From Anas platyrhynchos (lineage: Eukaryota > Chordata > Aves > Anseriformes > Anatidae): a stretch of 64,000 bases of DNA. The notes below the pieces were generated by a model. The model ran no database searches. It worked only from the letters and a program-made list of their open reading frames with translations, and was not told the origin of the DNA. Positions 57,201 through 64,000 of this stretch are shown here, in pieces; positions within the stretch are counted from its first letter, which is position 1, and every line of letters begins with the position of its first letter. The translations under genes were made by a program, and so were the position numbers. Location: positions 44,398,001 through 44,462,000 of the forward strand of contig NC_092588.1 in the NCBI RefSeq assembly GCF_047663525.1, given 5' to 3'.

Positions 57201-60200
57201 TTCATTAATATTTTGATTCATTTTTGTTCTCAGCCAGTCAAGCAGAATACATTTTATTTTTATATAGCTTCTTACTGCACAAATTTCTCTCTGTCTCTCT
57301 AAATTTCATTTACATTTAATTTATAACCTGTGGGCCAGGCTTTTTCTTTCACATTCATCTTGTGCTGGGGAGCTCCATTAATTTCTGTGAAATTACTTCC
57401 AATTTCAAATGAAAGAAGAATGCATCCTCCTTTCATTCCCTCTCCGTTAGAGCAGAGAGTGGGCAGCAGCTGTGCAGCTGCTCATGTTTTGTGGGCTCTT
57501 AGGGAAACACCTTCTAATTCTGTCTGACATAGTGAGGTAGTTGTGAGATAACAGCAATACTGTTACTCAGTTTAAATAGGAATCACGGCACTACTAAAAA
57601 TATACATCTGTGCAAGGTATAGTTTGTTTCAGTAATTGTAGACTCCTTTTTGTCAGGGAAAGCAGGAACATCACATGAAGAGCAGTTCAGCCCACTTACC
57701 AGAGCAGAAAGATCTAGCCTCCTCTCTCTTGCATACGTAGTACACAAGAGAATCAATACTCCTCAATTTGCGTTTGTTCATTTGCTCCCCATCACCAGTC
57801 AAAGGCAGTACTAAAGCTAATTTGCTACCAGATGTAAAGGAATCCCACCAGATCCCATGCTTGTCTTCAAGTAGTTGGTTTACTGATCTTGATCTGAGTG
57901 TTCCAATTTTGCACAAGGATTGATTTTTATCATCATACTAGAATACAACATGTTCATTATCAGTCACTCTGGGTCCCATTATTATTCAATAAAGCCAGTC
58001 TGACTTAAAAATCAGATTTGGAGAACTGAACTCTATTTATGGGGATTGAAATGTTTTTTGTTTGTATTTCAGTTAAGAAATGCCACAGCATTATACCTGC
58101 ACAGATGGAAAGAGAACAAAATCCTGTAATACCTGTAAAATTTTTCAGATGGCTCCCACCTGAGTTAAGAAGATGGGAAGTCATGATTTAAGACAACTGC
58201 AGCAAGGCAGTTTATCTGCCTATCAGGCAGAATAGGTTTACAGTACCGCAGTGGTAAGGAACTGATCTTGTTCTTGGTTTCAAAAGATGAACAATATGCA
58301 AATGTCTTTAATAATATATGATAAGCCCAGTATACTGGGCTTTACTATAGCATTAAGTTCTTGCAGTATGTGTGTTCCATAGCCAGTGAATAAAAATGGT
58401 CCAGGCCATTAATTTCTTTTCAGGTTAATAAAAATAGCTGGAAATGCACGAAGATCAAAATATGCAATAAAGCAATGCTTGACCTGAACTGCCAGAAAGT
58501 GTTCAGATAGGACATTAGGTTTACCCTGGATCCTGAATAAATTAAATAATTGCACAACACCAACTACCCAGAAGTAACTCAGAAAAAGTCACTCTCTCAT
58601 TTGCCCTTTGTAGCAGTCAAAAAATGTAATTTTATCTTTATACACTCACATGTAGTCTAGATGATTTCAGTGGGGCACTACAAAGAACAGCGACTGACCT
58701 ACTGTCATGTCAGCACTATACTATCAAGTTAGTGTTTATTAACACGAAGCTTCTGGACATACTCTGTTCCCTGCAGATCTCAGTAACTCAGTGATGTGTG
58801 TCCATCAGAGGAAAGCAAATAAACATAAAAACAAAACTGGTAGATTCAGAATAATTAAGGAAAATAGCCTGAGAGATTATCTTCTAAAATATGAGTTACA
58901 TTCTTGTGTGTAACTAGTATCAAAAATGTTTTGTTTTGTTTTTTAAACATTTAATAATTGCATCATCATTTCCTAAATACAGGATCATAACTGAAATAAA
59001 GAGCAAGAGTCTATTCTGTCTGGATGCCAAAGACCCATCAGTCTTCACACATTTAAAGAGAGATTCAGTACTCTCTTTACATTCTTATATTTTCCACCAC
59101 GTCTGCCTCTTACCCTTTGTGCTGGGGTACAAAGGGGTAAGCATAAAGCAGGGTTGCAGCCTGTCTGCTGCTTTCACACAGCAAGATGCCAGCTGCCCTT
59201 TGGAGTGGTCTGAAACTGACTGTTGCCTAACTTCAGGCAGCTTCTGGACTCTCTCATTGAGGCCTCCCCTGCAGCCCTTCCCCTCCCCAAACCTTGCCAT
59301 ATAAGCCTAATACAGCAGCAATCTGTGATCTATCCATACAATTGTGCCTGCTATAGTGATGAGGTCACTGCTCAATCATAACTATAGGATGTACCCAACC
59401 AATGCATTGCAGAAAAGCTCTTCACTCAAACAGGCCTTACTACCCTGCACACTCCCTGTATTGTGACCTCTACCACAGATGCTTCCTCCTCTCATTTCAG
59501 TGCCCTCATCACATGATTCAAATTGGGTATAAAACATAAGATGAGCCAGTATGAGGCTTACATTTTGGGATACAAATATGTTAAGAAATCTGGAAATATC
59601 TGGAGGCTTGGAAATAAGGTTTGCATGTTTATGAGAGCTTCTTCATATGCTCTTCTCTATAGTTCAGACAAATTAGATAAGGAACCAGAAAAACTTATGG
59701 AATTATTCCATAAAAAGTAACAACATAAAACATTTTTGTAATTACACTTATCATAGATGATTAGCCAGAGATTAATTCTTCAAAAGGCATTATACATTTA
59801 AATCCAAATTTAAACTTTTACTTAAAATATTTATTACTGTAAAATAGTTTGCTACCATATTTGGTTAACAGCACAATGTTGAACACTGCAATGAGCTGAA
59901 GTGCCAGCCTATCCAGCAATTAGGTAGGTAACTGAACAAAAAGTCATGTTCAGTAGCAGTTCCATGTTGGTTTGCCATTGTTTTCATAGCCTTACTTTAG
60001 ATCATTTCTTTGTGCTTTGTTACCCAAATGAAACCCCTAGAGAAGCTATTGAGTGCATGCAAATACCCACCTGAACATGTATTTTAAAATTTGTGTAGAC
60101 AAATTAGGTATAAGTAGAGAAAAAATGTTTGTAAACAGCATGCAGTAATCATTAGAAAGAGCTTTAAGAAAACTCTTGATTCCCTGTCAGTACCCATATA

Positions 60201-61330
60201 ATCAAATTTTAATATGCTGTGGGAAACCGTTTCCATATCTGTTTCAGTGAAGTTCAGTTTTAGACCTGCAGAACAGAAACTTATCCCAGAATGTTTTTAC
60301 TGAAAATTTAAGGGATTTTTCTGCCCCCACCCTTAACACAGAACACTATTTTTTCTCCAAAAGCCTGTCAGATCAGACACATACTATCTGACACTGACAT
60401 TTTCTGACCTTTTCTGTGACTGGTTCTCTTGTAAGCAATGCCCACACAGAGTGAATCAAACCAAACATTAAGATACAGACAATCCCAATATATTCCTTCC
60501 AGACTTTCAGTTCACATCTCATTTTCTCTGTTTCTGTCTATTCATTTGTAAATTCTTTGTCTCTCGTACATTGCAGAGTTCATTGCTGTCACTTAGGAAA
60601 TGAATGAGGGTGAAATATGTTGTGTGCACTGACTATACAAAACATCTCCTATCTGAAGAACATACTGTTTCTCTAACCTTGCTGTATGGAAGTGTATCAT
60701 ATTGAACATATTTATCCTTAATATCCCTGAAATTCAGAATCTGAATACTTTTTTTTTCCAAGTATTTGATATGACTGGTTTTCACAAAATCTTACTAGAT
60801 AAATCTAACCAGAAAGTGCTGACCACCAGTGATGGTGGTCTTTGATCACTGAGCCATCCCAGACCTCAAGCCATAGGAATCCCAGTAGCAGTGCCACTGT
60901 TAGTGATTAATATCTCCACATGTTAAATAACAGGAAATAGTGAGATTTAGCTTTTATTTTTAAATGAAGCTGAGCTTCAGGAGAATCATTTTCACCTCTG
61001 TGTAGGCATCCTACCCTATAAAGGAAGTATTCTTGTTTAGGAACTGGTGTATGTTCAGAGGAAGAAATGTGACTGGAAAAAAATATTTAATGCAATGAAG
61101 GTTCTTGCAGTTTTCAGTGAGAAAAGCATAGTTGGATCTTTTTCAGTTATATGTGTACTTAATGGAAATAATATGAATCTTCGGTTTAAAAATAACATTT
61201 GTCTCTATCTTCCCACATAAAAATGACTTTTTATTTCTATATCATCTATATCATTTCTCTCTCAAATTTCTATTCTCAACAGCTTGTAATTCAGTCTCCA
61301 GTATTAGATATGTAAAAAAATGTTTGCACA
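54235..61330. other. Intergenic, nothing recognised apart from one hairpin
   Basis: About 7 kb of AT-rich DNA with a (TTTG)n patch at 56148-56165 and the perfect hairpin at 56648-56684. The longest frame (58936-59304, 122 codons) has no recognisable domain, unremarkable codon use and no flanking splice pattern that I could support. Confidence 0.6.
56648..56684. repeat. Perfect 16-bp inverted repeat (hairpin)
   Basis: AAAAAATACCACTTTT, a 5-base loop AAAGA, then AAAAGTGGTATTTTTT. The stem is uninterrupted and ends in A/T runs. Isolated in intergenic DNA. Confidence 0.88.
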
Positions 61331-61334
61331 TTGT

Positions 61335-62700
61335 TAAGATTAACATATTCTATGACAAAGTGACGTGCTTAGCAGATGAGGGAAAGGCCGTGGATGTGGT
61401 GTACCTTGACTTCAGTAAGGCTTTTGATACTGTTTCCCACAACATTCTCCTCAAGAAACTGTCTGCTTGTGGCTTGGACTGGCGTAAGCTTCGTTGGGTT
61501 AAAAACTGGCTGGATAGCCAGGCACAAAGAGTTGTGGTGAATGGAGTCAAATCCAGTTGGAGGCTGGTCACTAGTGGCGTCCCCCAGGGCTCGGTGCTGG
61601 GGCCAGTCCTCTTTAATATCTGTATCAATGATCTGTATGAGGGGATCAAGTGCACCCTCAGTAAGTTTGCAGATGACACCAAGTTAGGTGCGTGTGTCGA
61701 TCTACTTGAGGGTAGGAAGGCTCTGCAGGAGGATCTGGATAGGCTGCACCGATGGGCTGAGGTCAGCTGTATGAAGTTCAACAAGGCCAAGTGCTGGGTC
61801 CTGCACCTGGGGTGCAATAACCTCAAGCAGAGCTACAGGCTGGGAGATGAGTGCTTGGAAAGCTGCCTGGCAGAGAAGGACCTGGGAGTATTGGTTGATA
61901 GTCAGCTGAATATGAGCCAGCAGTGTGCTCAGGTGGCCAAGAAGGCCAACGGCATCTTGGCTTGCATAAGAAACAGTGCGGCCAGCAGGGCTAGGGAAGT
62001 GATTGTCTCCCTGTACTCGGCTCTGGTGAGGTCTCACCTCGAGTACTGTGTTCAGTTTTGGGCCCCTCGTTACAAGAAGGACATGAAGGTGCTTGAATCA
62101 CAGAATCACAGAATTTCTAAGTTGGAAGAGACCTCAAGATCATCGAGTCCAACCTCTAACTTAACACTAGCAGTCCCCACTAAACCATATCCCTAAGCTC
62201 TACATCTAACCGTCTTTTAAAGACTTCCAGGGATGGTGACTCCATGAGCGAGTCTAGAGAAGGATGATGAAGCTGGTGAGGGGTCTGGAGAACAAGTCCT
62301 ACGAGGAGTGGCTGAGGGAGTTGAGTTTGTTCAGCCTGGAGAAGAGGAGGCTCGGGGTGACCTTATTGCTCTCTATAAGTACATTAGAGGAGGCTGTAGA
62401 GAGTTGGGAGTTGGTTTATTCTCCCACATGTCTGGTGACAGGATGAGGGGGAACGGGCTAAAGTTGCACCAGGGGTGTTTTAGGTTGGATCTTAGGAAGA
62501 ACTTCTTTACCGAGAGGGTTGTGAGGCATTGGAATAGGCTGCCCAGGGAAGTGGTGGAGTCACCATCCCTGGAGGTCTTTAAAAGACGTTTAGATGTAGA
62601 CCGTAGTGAAATGGTTTAGTGGAGGACTTCTTAGTGTTAGGTCAGAGGTTGGACTCGGTGATCTTGAGGTCCCTTCCAACCTAGACAATTCTGTGATTCA
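61335..62700 (+). mobile_element. CR1 LINE, 5' truncated, with open reverse-transcriptase frame
   Basis: Non-LTR retrotransposon fragment encoding the second half of CR1 ORF2. The frame from about 61335 to 62094 is open and shows the RT blocks in order: [20 protein letters not shown], then [16 protein letters not shown], then the catalytic motif FADDTKLG (near residue 117 of the frame), then [12 protein letters not shown]. After an interruption at 62097-62247 the C-terminal part resumes ([20 protein letters not shown], then [18 protein letters not shown]) and the standard 3' UTR follows to CAATTCTGTGATTC. The endonuclease and ORF1 are absent, so it cannot move by itself. The good frame preservation suggests a comparatively young insertion. 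Confidence 0.93.
62097..62247 (-). mobile_element. CR1 3' tail inserted antisense into the larger CR1
   Basis: About 150 bp that interrupts the host CR1 between GGTGCTTGA and GCGAGTCTAGAGAAGG. Read on the minus strand it is a CR1 3' end: ATGGAGTCACCATCCCTGGA, then GGTTGGACTCGATGATCTTG, ending in two ATTCTGTG octamers. TGA is present on both sides (62094-62096, 62245-62247) as a possible 3-bp target duplication. Confidence 0.85.
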
Positions 62701-64000
62701 GTAAAATTACAAATATTTTCCTGTTAAACATATGTGAGATACCATATGAACTCTTTCCTTGTTGCACCCTGTCCTGTGAATCAATATAATGACTATGCCA
62801 CATACGAGAGGACCTCTGGTTATCACTCAAAAGTGAAGCTTTGGGCCTCAGTCAAACCATGTTTTCACAACATAGGTGAGTTTCTGATCAGAAACCTATT
62901 TCAAAAGGCTTTTAACCTTTTTTCCTTTAGCATATTCCATATAAAAGAGAAATGATAAGCTATTTCCTGAATAATAAAACCATATTAAAGAGTTAGAATT
63001 AAGGAATTAGGGATGCAACCCTAATTTTGAATTCCCAGAGTCTCAGAAACATGAGGTATTTTACTGCTTTTTCCCCTGCCACTCATGCAATGTTTGTTTT
63101 TAACCCTAATTCAGTGATTTTCCTTCCAGTTTCATTCTTATTTGGCTTGTTGTTCTTTACATACATGTATATGTCTTCCATTATATTACGTCATTATTTA
63201 GGGAGAGCAAAGAAAGAATCAGAAGCAGGTTTTTTTTTTGTTGTTTTTTTTTTCCCCCCCCTATTAGAACTCAATGTTAAAACCTGAAGTAGTCACTAGA
63301 TGTCATTCTAACACACCAAATATTTTCTTTGAAATTAGGCGGGTTTGTACCATAAACACTATTCACCTGTTGTTTGAGTTTCCATTTATAAATACTTACT
63401 CTACTACAATCTGTAGTAGAAGAGAACATCCAGTTTTAACTCACTGGACAAGGATTCTCTCCTTGCTATCTCTTCTCTGTGATTCTGTAATACCTTGTGC
63501 ATTTTGATCTCTAGTTTTCTTCCTGTGCTTGCTGATATCTTGATTTGGGTACAATGGCCTAAAACATCCACCCAACATTAGTAGCTCAACACATACCCCA
63601 ATTCAAGAACCAAAAAGATGAAAACAGAGACAAGAACAGTCAGCCCACTGTTATCATCATTTCCTTTTTTTCTGTTTCTTCTTCCCCATACATTCATTCT
63701 ACATTCATTTCCATTTAAAGTTTCTCTGATGTAATACATCTGTTTTCTGGTTAGATCTATACAATATTGCATTTATTAAATTCCTCAGATTTTCCTCCCA
63801 CTGAAATGTTACCTTAAGCTCCTGCATGTAACTAGATACTCTCTTCACAGAACAGTAGCTGGAACATTTGCTGAAGAAATCTCCACCCTTATAGATTCTT
63901 GACTCCTTACTAGAAATTTTTCCCTACTACTAGAAATTTTTCCCTACTACCCCATTCAGTAGAAGGAACCATGAATCCTCAATCCATAATGATCAAAATC
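62701..64000. other. Intergenic, nothing recognised
   Basis: AT-rich DNA with T tracts at 63229-63255 and a short tandem duplication near the end. No coding sequence recognised. Confidence 0.6.
63911..63950. repeat. 20-bp perfect tandem duplication
   Basis: TAGAAATTTTTCCCTACTAC twice in direct succession. Confidence 0.92.

Noticed and set aside
58936..59304. 122-codon open frame
   Set aside because: No recognisable domain, no supportable splice or promoter context, and length within chance expectation for this much sequence.
61350..62037. Minus-strand open frames opposite the CR1 reverse transcriptase
   Set aside because: Shadows of the RT coding sequence; no independent protein features.

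Overview
This window is vertebrate nuclear DNA from a bird. The genes are split into short exons by long AT-rich GT-AG introns. The repeats are CR1 LINEs plus an ERVL-type LTR of the kind common in avian genomes, and the one large CpG island sits at a gene start. The gene order TTR - B4GALT6 matches the conserved amniote block (human 18q12). The canonical TTR residues differ from the chicken protein as I remember it (Tyr for Phe and Thr for Val in exon 3), so this is probably not chicken; the species cannot be named from the sequence.

Layout. Positions 1-3900 hold the 3' half of the canonical transthyretin gene (exons 3 and 4, + strand), with exons 1-2 upstream of the window. Positions 5850-12530 hold a second, complete and apparently intact transthyretin-like gene in the same orientation. 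It has four exons of 69, 131, 136 and 108 coding bases, a TTR-type liver promoter and a poly(A) signal, and encodes a predicted 147-aa secreted protein. It is diverged from its neighbour (58 of 80 residues identical over exons 3-4). This is the most interesting object here. Positions 17010-37482 (- strand) hold all nine coding exons of B4GALT6 (beta-1,4-galactosyltransferase 6, lactosylceramide synthase). The exon lengths sum to exactly 1149 bases, giving 382 aa, the length I know for the human protein. The two transcription units are convergent across about 4.5 kb.

B4GALT6 starts inside a CpG island (about 36.9-38.3 kb). The island carries a CAG/CTG tract, a 10-bp G-rich minisatellite and a 12-bp inverted repeat with two opposed CCAAT boxes. 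That arrangement suggests a bidirectional promoter; an ATG-initiated ORF begins on the other side, but I do not recognise its product. From about 38.7 kb to the end I see no host gene, only intergenic DNA with CR1 copies, microsatellites, short tandem duplications and a perfect hairpin. A sizeable CR1 with an open reverse-transcriptase frame lies at 61.3-62.7 kb and has been interrupted by another CR1 3' end in inverted orientation.

Repeats inside B4GALT6 include an internally deleted CR1 (intron 3), CR1 tails (introns 1 and 7) and a solo ERVL-type LTR with clean 5-bp target-site duplications (intron 1). Exon coordinates were derived by reading splice sites and frame by hand. Functional statements about the paralog are inference from family knowledge.
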